Source of the DNA: JANPBY01 sp031430645
Lineage (GTDB): Bacteria > Actinomycetota > Actinomycetes > DATJPE01
Length of the DNA stretch: 64,000 nt
Direction: 5' to 3'
Assembly: GCA_031430645.1 (NCBI GenBank)
Contig: JANPBY010000101.1
Coordinates: 1-64,000 of the forward strand
The stretch's first letter is position 1, and each line of letters begins with the position of its first letter. A model generated the notes under the pieces. It was given only the letters and a program-made list of their open reading frames with translations. It had not been told where the DNA came from and searched no databases. The position numbers and the translations under genes are program-made. This document shows, piece after piece, positions 43,048 to 52,312 of this stretch.

Positions 43048-43197
43048 GGTCATTCCCGGGTCCACGCAGCCTTGGACGGTCGGCGACTTCAGCCCAGCCG
43101 AACGCCGGAAGTCTTGGGCCACTCGACGGGTGTCCCCGCGGATTCCCGCGTCGTAGATTCGCACGGTGAGCCCTACCTTGGCTGAAGCGGCCGCCCG

Positions 43198-43410
43198 ATG
43201 ATTGCTGTTTTGTGGTTGAGCGCGCTCTTGGCCGCTGTCGCCGGCGCCGTCGAGATCAGCGGGGGTCGACCGATTCTCGGCGCAACGCTGATCGGCCTGG
43301 CCCTCCTCATCGGCCCCTGTGGGAGGCTCGTCCTCCGTGAGACATCCCGCCCGATTTTGAACGCCGTCCATGACTCCGCGACTCGAAAGCCGAGCCTTCG
43401 TGGGCGCTGA
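43198..43410 (+). CDS. Small predicted membrane protein
   Basis: 70 residues starting at ATG 43198 with two hydrophobic segments (AVLWLSALLAAVAGAVE and LGATLIGLALLIGPCG) and a polar basic tail. No family is recognised. It overlaps the next small frame by 41 bp, so one of the two may be spurious. The 150 bp before it, after the tRNA terminator, hold nothing recognisable. Confidence 0.5.
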   Translation: MIAVLWLSALLAAVAGAVEISGGRPILGATLIGLALLIGPCGRLVLRETSRPILNAVHDSATRKPSLRGR

Positions 43411-43576
43411 CGACGACCGCGGCTGCCCCGGCCACACCTGGCGGCTTACGGGAGGTGCCCGCGGCGCCAACGGAGCGCACGCTCAATACGAGTGCGAGTT
43501 ATGCCACAGAGCGCTCTGGGTCTCCCCCGGCGATCTCCATCCCGCCGACATGGGAGGGTTCCCGCCCGTTGCCTGA
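43370..43576 (+). CDS. Small Cys-rich protein, function unknown
   Basis: 68 residues with CPGHTWRLTGG and YECELCHRALWVSPGDLHP: two Cys/His groups consistent with a zinc ribbon, followed by the LxPxDL-like ending seen in many actinobacterial and phage small proteins. ATG 43370 lies inside the preceding small frame. Unknown role. Confidence 0.5.
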   Translation: MTPRLESRAFVGADDDRGCPGHTWRLTGGARGANGAHAQYECELCHRALWVSPGDLHPADMGGFPPVA

Positions 43577-43645
43577 GTGAAGGGACGAGGCCGCGCGTCT
43601 CCTGGTGTCAGACTCTCGACACGAGGAACGACGAGAGGGCAGTCC

Positions 43646-45121
43646 ATGCTTGAGGCAGCAGGAGTCGGCAACCGACTGAGCAAGGCCGACTACAAGGCGA
43701 TCGTGCCGCAACTGCGGCTCGAACTCGTGGATGCCCAGTACGCACTCAAGAGTGCGGACTTTCCCGTCGTCGTCATTATTGCCGGCGACGACCGGGTCGC
43801 TGCCAACGAGACCGTGAACAGGCTCAACGAGTGGCTCGATACCCGTTTGATCAGAACCCACGTGATGGCCGAACTGAACGAGGCGGAGCGCGACCGTCCG
43901 CGATTCTGGCGTTTGTGGCAGGCGATGCCGCCCAACGGGGGCATCGCTATCTGGGCAGGCGGGCTGTTCCGTCAGGTCACCGCCTATCTCAGGGGCGAGA
44001 TTGACGGCGTCCAGCTCGAGACCTGGACCTCGCACCTGGAGAGCCTCCAGGATGACCTCGTCGCAGACGGTGCGCTCGTCGTCAAGTTCTTCCTCCACAC
44101 ACCGGCGGATGCTCAGCGCGTACGTCTGAAGCGGGCGCAGAGTGACCCGGCTCTGGGGTGGCGGGTCGACCAGCGGGATTGGGCGGCGCTCGACTCGCTC
44201 TCCAAAGCCAGACCTGTCGTCGAGAGACTCCTCCGGCGGTTGTCGTTCCCTGGCTCTCCCTGGACCGTTGTTGAGGCCACCAACAGCAGGTACCGGGACG
44301 TAACCGTGGCTCGCACGCTGCTGAGTGCACTCACTTCACGGCTGGCCCAAGCTCCGTCACCCGCCATGCCTTCGATGCTCTCCGCCCCAGACGCCAATCA
44401 GGTCAGCGTTCTCGCCACAGTGGATCTGAGCGCAAGAGTCGAGAAGGAGCTTTATCGGAAGCGCCTGAACAAACTCCAGTCCAGACTTCATCGGCTGTCG
44501 CTCGAGGCGCGTGAGCGGGGGCTTTCCACAGTGCTGGCCTTCGAGGGTTGGGATGCCGCGGGCAAGGGTGGGGTCATCCGCCGAGTCACGCAATCGCTGG
44601 AGTCGGGCGACTTCAGGGTGATCTCCACTGCAGCCCCGAGCGCCGAGGAACGTCGGTACCACTACTTGTGGAGGTTCTGGCGGGACCTGCCAGCGGCCGG
44701 CACCGTCGTCATCTATGACCGCACCTGGTACGGCCGGGTACTCGTGGAGCGGGTCGAGGGATTCGCAACCGAGGCAGAGTGGCAGCGGGCGTATGACGAG
44801 ATCAACGACTTCGAGGCGCAGATGGTTGAGCGCGGGTACCTCGTGCAGAAGTTTTGGTTGCACATCTCCCCCGACGAGCAGCTGGCGCGCTTCCAGGCCC
44901 GCGAGAACACGCCATACAAACAACACAAAATCACCGAGGAGGACTACCGCAACCGTGGCCGCTGGGCGGACTACGAGCGGGCCGTCGACCACATGGTGCT
45001 CCGCACCTCTACGGAAGAAGCGCCCTGGTATCTCGTCTCCTCGAATGACAAGTTGCACGCCCGCATCGAGGTCCTCGAGAAAGTGACCGCCGGCCTGAAA
45101 CTGGCCTTGCGCCGACTGTGA
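43646..45121 (+). CDS. Polyphosphate kinase 2 family, two-domain (polyphosphate:AMP phosphotransferase-like)
   Basis: 491 residues from ATG 43646 (GAGAGG upstream). Two PPK2 domains are fused. The C-terminal one is intact: Walker A EGWDAAGKGG, Walker B/lid YDRTWYGRVLVERVEGF, and HKITEEDYRNR. The N-terminal one has the fold outline but lost the Walker residues (AGDDRVAANETV) and the DRxWYGR motif (WAGGLFRQV). This is the class II arrangement, which uses polyphosphate to phosphorylate AMP. Confidence 0.9.
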   Translation: MLEAAGVGNRLSKADYKAIVPQLRLELVDAQYALKSADFPVVVIIAGDDRVAANETVNRLNEWLDTRLIRTHVMAELNEAERDRPRFWRLWQAMPPNGGIAIWAGGLFRQVTAYLRGEIDGVQLETWTSHLESLQDDLVADGALVVKFFLHTPADAQRVRLKRAQSDPALGWRVDQRDWAALDSLSKARPVVERLLRRLSFPGSPWTVVEATNSRYRDVTVARTLLSALTSRLAQAPSPAMPSMLSAPDANQVSVLATVDLSARVEKELYRKRLNKLQSRLHRLSLEARERGLSTVLAFEGWDAAGKGGVIRRVTQSLESGDFRVISTAAPSAEERRYHYLWRFWRDLPAAGTVVIYDRTWYGRVLVERVEGFATEAEWQRAYDEINDFEAQMVERGYLVQKFWLHISPDEQLARFQARENTPYKQHKITEEDYRNRGRWADYERAVDHMVLRTSTEEAPWYLVSSNDKLHARIEVLEKVTAGLKLALRRL

Positions 45122-45227
45122 GTTCGCGCAAAAAGATTCTGGGCCGACGTCACCCATTTGCCACATCCCCGATTGCCCGACAGCCCACCCTCGCGCCATC
45201 CTGAGGACACAAGGGGTGGGGGAAGTC

Positions 45228-46442
45228 ATGCAGGAGGGGATCTCGACGGCGCCCGGACGCCGTCCCCAGGTGGCGCTCGCGATGAGCGCAGCCTTGGCGT
45301 TGGTCCTGTTCATGTCCCTGCTGCTCTCGACCCAGCCCCTGCCTCGTGCCCTTCCCTGGTGGGCCGCGCTGCCGACCATCGCCGTCCTGTATGCGATCGC
45401 CAACCGGACGCAGTATCTGCGACCAACAGGGAGCGTCAGCACGCTGTCGTACTCCCCGACGACGCCCTTCCTGCTCGCCGGAGCAATTCTGCTTCCGCCC
45501 CTGCCGCTTCTCGCGCTGGCCGTCGTCACTACCTCACCGCACAGCCCGCGCCGTTTGAACATTCTCAGCCTCCGCCTAGGTACGATGAGCGCGGCCTCGC
45601 TCGCTTATTGGCTCGTCAACGGCACAGCCGTTCAAGAGGTGTCCAGCGCCAACGCCAACCAGCAGTCACTGGCGCTGATCGCGTCGATGGTGGCCTACGA
45701 GCTGGCTCAGCTGGTCATCCTCAACGGTTCGATCTGGATGACTGAGGGCATCTCCTTGGCGCGTCAGGCCGCAACCTGGGGTCGGGAGTACGTCGCTGGC
45801 GAGGCGTGGGAATTGTCGGCCGGGGCTGTCGCCGCCACGTTGGCCCTCACCGCGCCAGTGCTACTCCTCCCCGCAGCAGGTCTCCTGGTTCTCATCGTCG
45901 GCCAGGCGCAGTACGCACAGGCGATCCACGATCGGGACCGCGATGCAAAGACGGGCTTGCTCAACATGCGCGCCTTCACCAGGCTTGCCGATCGGGAGCT
46001 TTCAAGTGCTCGCCGGCACGGGCACCCGCTGTCCTTCTTGATGATCGATGTCGACCACCTTCGGGCCATCAACACCGAGCACGGACACCTGGGCGGAGAT
46101 GCAGCGATCGCGACCGTTGCGGCCGTGCTCACCCAGCATCTGCGCGACGAGGATCTTGCTGCTCGATTCGGCGGTGAAGAGTTCGCTGTAGCACTCCCCC
46201 ACACAGATCTAGCGCAAGCCGCCGAGGCCGCCGAGCGGATCCGAGGCGCCATCGAGGAATCTCGGCAAAAAGTCTCCACCGGCACCTTGCGAGTGACGGT
46301 CTCTGTCGGGGTCAGCCGATTCTCCGCGGGTGACAGCCTTGACCATCTGCTGGTCTCCGCCGATCGCGCGCTCTATGAGGCCAAGGATGACGGCCGAAAC
46401 CTCGTTCGCTTGGCCGCCCGTGCGGGAGTTCTCGACACCTGA
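45228..46442 (+). CDS. Membrane-bound diguanylate cyclase (GGDEF domain)
   Basis: About 404 residues from ATG 45228. The N-terminal two thirds has roughly six to eight membrane helices; the C-terminal GGDEF domain has DAKTGLLNMRAF, the active-site RFGGEEF and an intact RxxD inhibitory site (RDED) five residues before it. It makes cyclic di-GMP. No EAL or PilZ partner is in the window. Confidence 0.92.
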   Translation: MQEGISTAPGRRPQVALAMSAALALVLFMSLLLSTQPLPRALPWWAALPTIAVLYAIANRTQYLRPTGSVSTLSYSPTTPFLLAGAILLPPLPLLALAVVTTSPHSPRRLNILSLRLGTMSAASLAYWLVNGTAVQEVSSANANQQSLALIASMVAYELAQLVILNGSIWMTEGISLARQAATWGREYVAGEAWELSAGAVAATLALTAPVLLLPAAGLLVLIVGQAQYAQAIHDRDRDAKTGLLNMRAFTRLADRELSSARRHGHPLSFLMIDVDHLRAINTEHGHLGGDAAIATVAAVLTQHLRDEDLAARFGGEEFAVALPHTDLAQAAEAAERIRGAIEESRQKVSTGTLRVTVSVGVSRFSAGDSLDHLLVSADRALYEAKDDGRNLVRLAARAGVLDT

Positions 46443-46471
46443 CCTCGATGGTTGAGGGCCAAAGCGTGGGT

Positions 46472-46894
46472 TCAGTCGTCGATGACGTGGACGGCAGCCT
46501 CTTCCGCAGACGCCCCGGCACCGTCGATCCCGACGTCATAGGCCAGGAGCTCGGAGTCGATGTCCTCATGGGACCCCTCGTCGGGCGCAACGAGTCGACC
46601 GGCACGTGAACCACCGACTTCGCCGCCAACCTGCTCGCCGATGTAACTGGCTGGGCTCAGTTCGTCGAATCCCACGTCAGGGACCTCTTGGGCCAGGCGC
46701 TGGTCCAGCGACTCCCCCTGGCGTTCCTCGGCGAGGGTCGTTCCGAAGCCCTCTCCGGGCGACCAACCGTCTGGAGTGACGTACCCCTCGTCAAGAACGT
46801 CGGCGATCCCTCGGTCGATCAAGGAGTCCGCGGACTCAAGGACTCCGTCATCCTCAAGATCATCACGACCCGGCTCATACACGCCCTCGGTCAT
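46472..46894 (-). CDS. DUF5709 family protein
   Basis: 140 residues, very acidic: DDLEDDGVLESADSLIDRGIADVLDEGYVTPDGWSPGEGFGTT is the signature of this small actinobacterial family. No membrane segment or catalytic motif. Converges with the GGDEF gene (29 bp). The 169 bp between it and the channel gene hold no other gene. Confidence 0.85.
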   Translation of the reverse strand: MTEGVYEPGRDDLEDDGVLESADSLIDRGIADVLDEGYVTPDGWSPGEGFGTTLAEERQGESLDQRLAQEVPDVGFDELSPASYIGEQVGGEVGGSRAGRLVAPDEGSHEDIDSELLAYDVGIDGAGASAEEAAVHVIDD

Positions 46895-47063
46895 TGCCGT
46901 GCACCCTTCACTCGGTTGTCTGGATCACACCTCGATCATGCCGCGCGGAGCAAACCCTGCGAAGGGCCGTTGGTCCTGACCAGCGGATCCGGCACACCGG
47001 CAAGGGGCTCGACCCATGCCAGCGCCTGCCGACATCAGGCTGACGATGTGAGACCTTGTGCTG

Positions 47064-47648
47064 ATGACAAAGACCACGTCGCCGCGCACCCTGATGCCGG
47101 ACCAAAGAAGGACCGTCTTCGCCTGTCTGCGGGTGCTGGTTGCGTTGGCGCTCGTTCTCGGGGTCTACGCCGCGCTCCCCTCGTCTCCCAACAACGAAAT
47201 CACCAACTGGGTCACGATCTTCCTGGGCCTCGGGATCTTCGTCGCCGTCCTCACGTGGCAGATCCGTGAGGTGGCGAAGTCGAGCCATCCGATCATTCGT
47301 GCGGTGGAGGCCCTCGGCATCACCATCTCGCTGTTCCTCATTCTCTTCTCAACCCAGTACGTCGCTGAGTCGGCCGCCAGCAGCGAGGCCTTCTCCGAGC
47401 CGTTGGACAAATTCTCAGGCCTCTACTACACGGTGACGGTCTTCTCCACCGTCGGCTTCGGTGACATCACCCCAGTCAGTCATGTTTCTCGAGGTTTGAC
47501 CATGGTCCAGATGCTCGGCAACCTGATCATCTTGGGGGTGGGGATCCGCGTGCTCACGAGCGTCGCGCAAGAGAGTCTCCAACGGAAGCGGGCGACCAAG
47601 ACCTCAGAGATCTCGACGGAGGTAACTGGGACGCTAGGGTCCGACTAG
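47064..47648 (+). CDS. Two-helix potassium channel family protein
   Basis: About 194 residues. Two N-terminal helices (LRVLVALALVLGVYAAL; VTIFLGLGIFVAVLTW), a third helix (ALGITISLFLILFSTQYV), the pore loop with selectivity filter TVGFGD and a last helix (MLGNLIILGVGIRVL). No RCK domain is attached. It conducts K+ or a related cation. ATG 47064 or GTG 47058 may be the start. Confidence 0.88.
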   Translation: MTKTTSPRTLMPDQRRTVFACLRVLVALALVLGVYAALPSSPNNEITNWVTIFLGLGIFVAVLTWQIREVAKSSHPIIRAVEALGITISLFLILFSTQYVAESAASSEAFSEPLDKFSGLYYTVTVFSTVGFGDITPVSHVSRGLTMVQMLGNLIILGVGIRVLTSVAQESLQRKRATKTSEISTEVTGTLGSD

Positions 47649-47679
47649 GCGCACGTCCCAAGCGGCTAGGAGTCCTGTC

Positions 47680-48714
47680 ATGACGACCGACCACCCCATG
47701 CAACTCGGCATGATTGGCCTCGGCCGGATGGGGGCCAACCTCAGTCGCCGCCTGATGCGCGATGGCCACGAGGTCGTGGTCTATGACCTGAACCTCGACG
47801 CCGTCCAGATGCTGCAGGACGAAGGCGCTACGGGTGCTACAACCCTCGAAGACTTCGTTGATGCCCTTCGGCCGCCCCGCGCAGCATGGATCATGGTGCC
47901 AGCCGGCGAGATCACCGAGTCCACTGTGGTTGCTGTCTCGGCCCTGATGTCCGGGGGCGACATGCTCATCGACGGTGGCAACAGCTACTACCGCGATGAC
48001 ATCCGTCGTGCCGCCTTCCTCCGCGAACGCGGACTTCACTACGTCGACGTCGGGACCAGCGGCGGCGTCTTCGGGCTCGAGCGTGGGTTCTGCCTGATGA
48101 TTGGCGCCGAGGATGCGGTGTTCAGCCATCTTGAGCCACTCTTCGCCACCCTCGCGCCTGGCGTGCGGACAGCCGAGCGAACACCAGGCCGCGACGGCGA
48201 ACCGACCATGGACGAGCAGGGCTACCTACATTGCGGGCCTAACGGGGCCGGCCACTTCGTGAAGATGGTTCACAACGGGATCGAGTACGGCATCATGGCC
48301 GCCTTTGCCGAAGGCTTCAACGTCTTGAAGAACGCGAACGCCGGCACCGTCGACCGGGACAAGGACGCCGAAACGGCGCCCCTGGACCACCCCGAGTTCT
48401 ACCAATACGACATAGACATCCCGGCCGTTGCCGAGGTTTGGCGTCGCGGCAGCGTCGTCGGTTCCTGGCTGCTCGATCTGACGGCCGCAGCGCTTCACGA
48501 GTCTCCCGAGTTGTCCGAATTCAGCGGGCGGGTGTCAGACTCGGGCGAGGGGCGATGGACGGCGATCGCCGCGATCGACGAGGGCGTACCCACACCAGTG
48601 CTGACCACGGCGTTGTACTCGCGGTTCGCGTCGCGCAACCTCGACGACTACGCCAACAAGATTCTCTCGGCGATGCGCAAGCAGTTTGGTGGTCACCACG
48701 AGAAGAAGGAGTGA
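47680..48714 (+). CDS. gnd: 6-phosphogluconate dehydrogenase, decarboxylating (short form)
   Basis: 344 residues, Rossmann start MQLGMIGLGRMGANLSRRL, substrate segment DGGNSYYRDD, VGTSGGVFGLERGF and catalytic KMVHNGIEYG. Short GndA-like enzymes of this length usually prefer NAD. It makes ribulose 5-phosphate. Four bases separate it from pgi, whose ribosome site AAGGAG lies in its 3' end. Confidence 0.94.
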   Translation: MTTDHPMQLGMIGLGRMGANLSRRLMRDGHEVVVYDLNLDAVQMLQDEGATGATTLEDFVDALRPPRAAWIMVPAGEITESTVVAVSALMSGGDMLIDGGNSYYRDDIRRAAFLRERGLHYVDVGTSGGVFGLERGFCLMIGAEDAVFSHLEPLFATLAPGVRTAERTPGRDGEPTMDEQGYLHCGPNGAGHFVKMVHNGIEYGIMAAFAEGFNVLKNANAGTVDRDKDAETAPLDHPEFYQYDIDIPAVAEVWRRGSVVGSWLLDLTAAALHESPELSEFSGRVSDSGEGRWTAIAAIDEGVPTPVLTTALYSRFASRNLDDYANKILSAMRKQFGGHHEKKE

Positions 48715-48718
48715 CTGA

Positions 48719-50353
48719 GTGACGCAGGAGTCATTGCGTGACCGTCCCGCATGGAGGGCGCTCGAGAGGCACCATGCAGCGCTCGAAACAGTTCACCTGC
48801 GAGAGCTCTTCGCGACGGACCCCGATCGCGCCCAACGGTTCAGCCTCGAGGCAGTCGGTCTCTTCGCAGACTTCTCCAAGCACCGAATCACGGGTGAGAC
48901 TGTCGATCTACTGGCGGCGCTCGCCAAGGAGTCTGGACTCCAGGCCCACACTGAGGCGATGTTTCGCGGAGACGCGATCAACACAACGGAGAAGCGCGCC
49001 GTGCTACACATCGCTCTGCGCGCACCGCGAGACGCTTCCATAGAGGTGGACGGGGTCGATGTCGTCCCCCAGGTCCATGCCGTCCTCGACCAGATGAGCG
49101 ACTTCTCCGAACAGGTTCGCTCGGGGAGGTGGACTGGACACTCGGGTCGACGGATACGCACGGTCGTGAACATCGGTATCGGCGGATCGGACCTAGGCCC
49201 GGTCATGGCCTATGAAGCACTGCGCTTCTACAGCGACCGGGAGCTCGCCTTTCGCTTTGTCTCCAACGTGGATGGAACGGACTTCGTCGAGGCGACCCGT
49301 GACCTCGACCCTGGAGAGACCTTGTTTATCGTCTGCTCCAAGACCTTTACCACTGTCGAGACCATGACCAATGCGGGCTCGGCGCGGGCCTGGCTTCTTG
49401 CCGGACTCGGAGGTGACGAAGCGGCCGTTGCCAAGCACTTCGTTGCGGTCTCGACCAATGCACGAGCTGTGGAGGCCTTCGGGATCGACACCGAGAACAT
49501 GTTCGGCTTTTGGGACTGGGTCGGTGGCCGCTACTCGATGACCTCAGCTGTCGGCCTGTCGACCATGCTCGCAGTCGGCCCCGAGGGTTTCCGACAGATG
49601 CTTGACGGTTTCCACGCGATGGACGAGCACTTCAGGACGGAACCATTCCTTTCCAACCTACCTGTGATCATGGGGTTGCTGACCCTTTGGTACGCGGACT
49701 TCTTCGGTGCAGAAACGGTCGCCGTCCTCCCCTACGACCAGTACCTCAAACGATTCCCGGCCTATCTCCAACAACTCACTATGGAATCGAACGGCAAGCA
49801 GGTCGCACGAGACGGAACGCGTCTCGACATCAAGACAGGTCCGGTGTTTTGGGGTGAGCCGGGAACCAATGGCCAGCACTCCTTCTATCAGCTGATCCAT
49901 CAGGGCACCCGGCTGATCCCGTGCGACTTCATCGCGTTCATCCAGCCCCTGAACGACCTCCCACCGCACCACGACTTGCTCGCCGCGAACGTCTTCGCTC
50001 AAGCCGAGGCTCTGGCCTTCGGCAAGACCACCGAGGAGGTTCGGGGTGACGGTACCCAAGAGGACCTTGTCCCCCACCGGGTCTTTGAAGGCAACCGTCC
50101 CTCCACGACGCTGTTGGCGGAGCGACTCACGCCCTACTCCCTCGGAACCCTCGTCGCTCTGTATGAGCACAGCGTCTTTACCCAGGGGGTCATCTGGGGA
50201 ATCGACTCCTTTGACCAGTGGGGTGTAGAGCTCGGAAAAGTACTCGCGAACCGAATCATCGAGGAACTCGGCGCGGACAGCGACTCAGATCCCGTCCACG
50301 ACAGCTCAACCAACGCACTCATCCGCCGCTACCGTGCCGGTCGCACCCCGTAG
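48719..50353 (+). CDS. pgi: Glucose-6-phosphate isomerase
   Basis: 544 residues. Signatures VNIGIGGSDLGPVMAYEAL, FIVCSKTFTTVETMTNA, and GEPGTNGQHSFYQLIHQGT are visible, and catalytic Glu/His regions follow. It interconverts glucose 6-phosphate and fructose 6-phosphate. GTG 48719 is used. It ends 12 bp before a strong terminator, closing a gnd-pgi unit. Confidence 0.96.
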   Translation: MTQESLRDRPAWRALERHHAALETVHLRELFATDPDRAQRFSLEAVGLFADFSKHRITGETVDLLAALAKESGLQAHTEAMFRGDAINTTEKRAVLHIALRAPRDASIEVDGVDVVPQVHAVLDQMSDFSEQVRSGRWTGHSGRRIRTVVNIGIGGSDLGPVMAYEALRFYSDRELAFRFVSNVDGTDFVEATRDLDPGETLFIVCSKTFTTVETMTNAGSARAWLLAGLGGDEAAVAKHFVAVSTNARAVEAFGIDTENMFGFWDWVGGRYSMTSAVGLSTMLAVGPEGFRQMLDGFHAMDEHFRTEPFLSNLPVIMGLLTLWYADFFGAETVAVLPYDQYLKRFPAYLQQLTMESNGKQVARDGTRLDIKTGPVFWGEPGTNGQHSFYQLIHQGTRLIPCDFIAFIQPLNDLPPHHDLLAANVFAQAEALAFGKTTEEVRGDGTQEDLVPHRVFEGNRPSTTLLAERLTPYSLGTLVALYEHSVFTQGVIWGIDSFDQWGVELGKVLANRIIEELGADSDSDPVHDSSTNALIRRYRAGRTP

Positions 50354-50364
50354 TGAACTCGACG

Positions 50365-50399
50365 CTGAGGGGTCCTCGGGAAAGCCGAGGACCCCTCAG
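50365..50399. terminator. Bidirectional hairpin terminator between pgi and the ScyD-like gene
   Basis: CTGAGGGGTCCTCGG and CCGAGGACCCCTCAG form a perfect 15-bp stem with a GAAAG loop. It lies between two convergent genes, so it can serve both strands. Confidence 0.9.
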
Positions 50400-50426
50400 T
50401 CTCCACGCCCAGGGGATAGTGACGGT

Positions 50427-51509
50427 CTATGGCCTGATCGTCACGATTGAACCTGCTCCCAGGCCATCACCGGCGAAGACATCCACGGCGGCATAGATTC
50501 GGCCGTTGGCGTAGTCGATGGACGTCGGGCTGTTCACCGAGACGAATGGCTTGGGCCAGCCATCCTTGATCGTCGAAATCTGGTTGGCGAACAGTTCGGC
50601 CACATAGACCCTGCCACCCGGAGTCACTGCGACGTTGGTCGCGCTGACAAACCCACGGCCGATGACCTGAGTTGCGCCGCTGTGCGGGTTGATCTTCAGC
50701 ACTCTGCCCTGCGGGCCGAGGCTCCCGTCCTCGGGGCCACCGGGCAGGCTGCTGACGTACAGCATGCCGCCGGGTCCGACTTCTACGTCGGTAGGCACTG
50801 GTTCGAAGCGGTAGCGCGTGCCAACAGTGCAGGCCGGGAGCCCGAGGGCGGCAGCAGCATCCGCGGTGATCTTGACCGACACCGAGGGGAGAACACTGAC
50901 CACGGAGACCTTGCCTGCACGGCTCACGTGCAAGATCGCATTGCCAGCGGCCTCGGCGACGTACCACCCGCCGTCAGGGGCGTTCGCGACGGCGTAAGGG
51001 TGTGAGTCAATGCCGCCCTTGTAGGAGGGCGGGCCGATTTCGTCCACAAGAGGTGCCAGTTCGGCCTTGCACGCATCGGACAAGCCCTTGAAGCCGTACG
51101 TTACGTGCGCGTCAGGGTTGTGCTTCTTCTCGAAGGCGTAGAGGTTGGCGATGTTGCGAACGGTGCCGTTCGAGAACCGTTGCTTGAGCCCACTCGCAGG
51201 GTGTTCCTCGTCCCCTCCGGTCCAGGTGAAGGCCACGTTGTAACCGCGGGAGGCCACGCCCGCAATCTCGCCTGGAAGTGCGAAGAGATCCTTGGTCGAC
51301 CCGTCGGGCCTCACCTTGGTGAGGACGCCCGCGAAGGCCTGGCCCACGTAGATTTGGCCGTCGGAGCCCACATCGATCTGCAACGGCCCCACGAGCCCAC
51401 TGACGATTGGCTCTGACGGAGCGGGAGCGGCCCAGGCGGTTGATGGAGCGCTGACGACAACCGCCAGTGCGAGAGAACTGAGAATGACTGCCTTGCTAGC
51501 TAGTTTCAC
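50427..51509 (-). CDS. Secreted ScyD/ScyE family beta-propeller protein
   Basis: About 360 residues from GTG 51509 (GGGGG upstream). A Sec signal peptide (KLASKAVILSSLALAVVVSAPSTAWA, cut after AWA) precedes repeated NHL-like blades: PLQIDVGSDGQIYVGQ, SHPYAVANAPDGGWYVAEAAGN, VPTDVEVGPGGMLYVSS, ATNVAVTPGGRVYVAEL and SIDYANGRIYAAVD. The family is named from cyanobacterial scytonemin genes but occurs widely; function here unknown. Confidence 0.87.
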   Translation of the reverse strand: MKLASKAVILSSLALAVVVSAPSTAWAAPAPSEPIVSGLVGPLQIDVGSDGQIYVGQAFAGVLTKVRPDGSTKDLFALPGEIAGVASRGYNVAFTWTGGDEEHPASGLKQRFSNGTVRNIANLYAFEKKHNPDAHVTYGFKGLSDACKAELAPLVDEIGPPSYKGGIDSHPYAVANAPDGGWYVAEAAGNAILHVSRAGKVSVVSVLPSVSVKITADAAAALGLPACTVGTRYRFEPVPTDVEVGPGGMLYVSSLPGGPEDGSLGPQGRVLKINPHSGATQVIGRGFVSATNVAVTPGGRVYVAELFANQISTIKDGWPKPFVSVNSPTSIDYANGRIYAAVDVFAGDGLGAGSIVTIRP

Positions 51510-51598
51510 GACGAACCCCCATGATTCGAACGAGTACGGATGCCCCGCATGCTCGCACGCACCGGGTGACACGGCCTGACTCAGAAGGACTAGTCATC

Positions 51599-51604
51599 TA
51601 GGGT
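51599..51604 (+). promoter_or_regulatory. Leaderless -10 box for ung
   Basis: TAGGGT followed by 6 nt and GTG 51611. Confidence 0.5.
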
Positions 51605-51610
51605 GACGTC

Positions 51611-52291
51611 GTGCCGGGACGCGCGCTCGAGGACCTCGTCGACCCGGGGTGGGCTTCGGCACTCGCGCCCGTTCGCGCCGAGATCTCGGCCTTGGGCGAC
51701 TTCCTTCGCGCCGAGTCCACGTCAGGGCCGGGATACCTCCCGGCCGGGGCGGACGTGCTGAGAGCCTTCGGTGATCCCTTCGTCGACGTCCGCGTACTCG
51801 TCGTCGGACAGGATCCCTACCCGACGCCCGGACATCCCATGGGACTGTCGTTCTCGGTCGCACCCGAGGTTCGTCCCCTCCCCCGCAGCCTGCAGAACAT
51901 CTTCCGCGAACTGGTGAGCGATCTCGGCGTCCCCCTCCCACGAACAGGTGATCTCACGGATTGGGCCGGCCAGGGGGTGCTTCTCCTCAACCGGGTCCTG
52001 ACCGTGAGTCCAGGAAAGCCAGGGAGCCACCGAGGCCGCGGTTGGGAGGCCGTCACAGACGGCGCCATCCAAGCCCTGGTCGCTCGGCAGCAGCCTCTCG
52101 TCGCTGTGCTCTGGGGGCGAGAGGCGCAAGGCACCCGCGGCGTCCTCAGCGACACACCTCTGGTGGAGAGCGTCCATCCGAGCCCGCTGTCGGCGCATCG
52201 TGGATTCTTCGGATCGCGACCGTTCAGTCGGGTCAACGAACTGCTGGTCGCCGCTGGCGGAGCGGCGGTGGATTGGGAACTTCCTGCCTGA
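51611..52291 (+). CDS. ung: Uracil-DNA glycosylase
   Basis: 226 residues with GQDPYPTPGHPMGLSFS (catalytic Asp68), the LLLNRVLTV beta strand and HPSPLSAHRGFFGSRPFS (His189 and the minor-groove loop). It removes uracil from DNA as the first step of base excision repair. Converges with the copper monooxygenase gene, 21 bp apart. Confidence 0.96.
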   Translation: MPGRALEDLVDPGWASALAPVRAEISALGDFLRAESTSGPGYLPAGADVLRAFGDPFVDVRVLVVGQDPYPTPGHPMGLSFSVAPEVRPLPRSLQNIFRELVSDLGVPLPRTGDLTDWAGQGVLLLNRVLTVSPGKPGSHRGRGWEAVTDGAIQALVARQQPLVAVLWGREAQGTRGVLSDTPLVESVHPSPLSAHRGFFGSRPFSRVNELLVAAGGAAVDWELPA

Positions 52292-52312
52292 TCCGACGGG
52301 CCCGGCCCCGGC

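Noticed and set aside
51510..51610. LexA box before ung
   Set aside because: TTCGAAC occurs near 51525 but the second half-site does not fit GTTC spacing.
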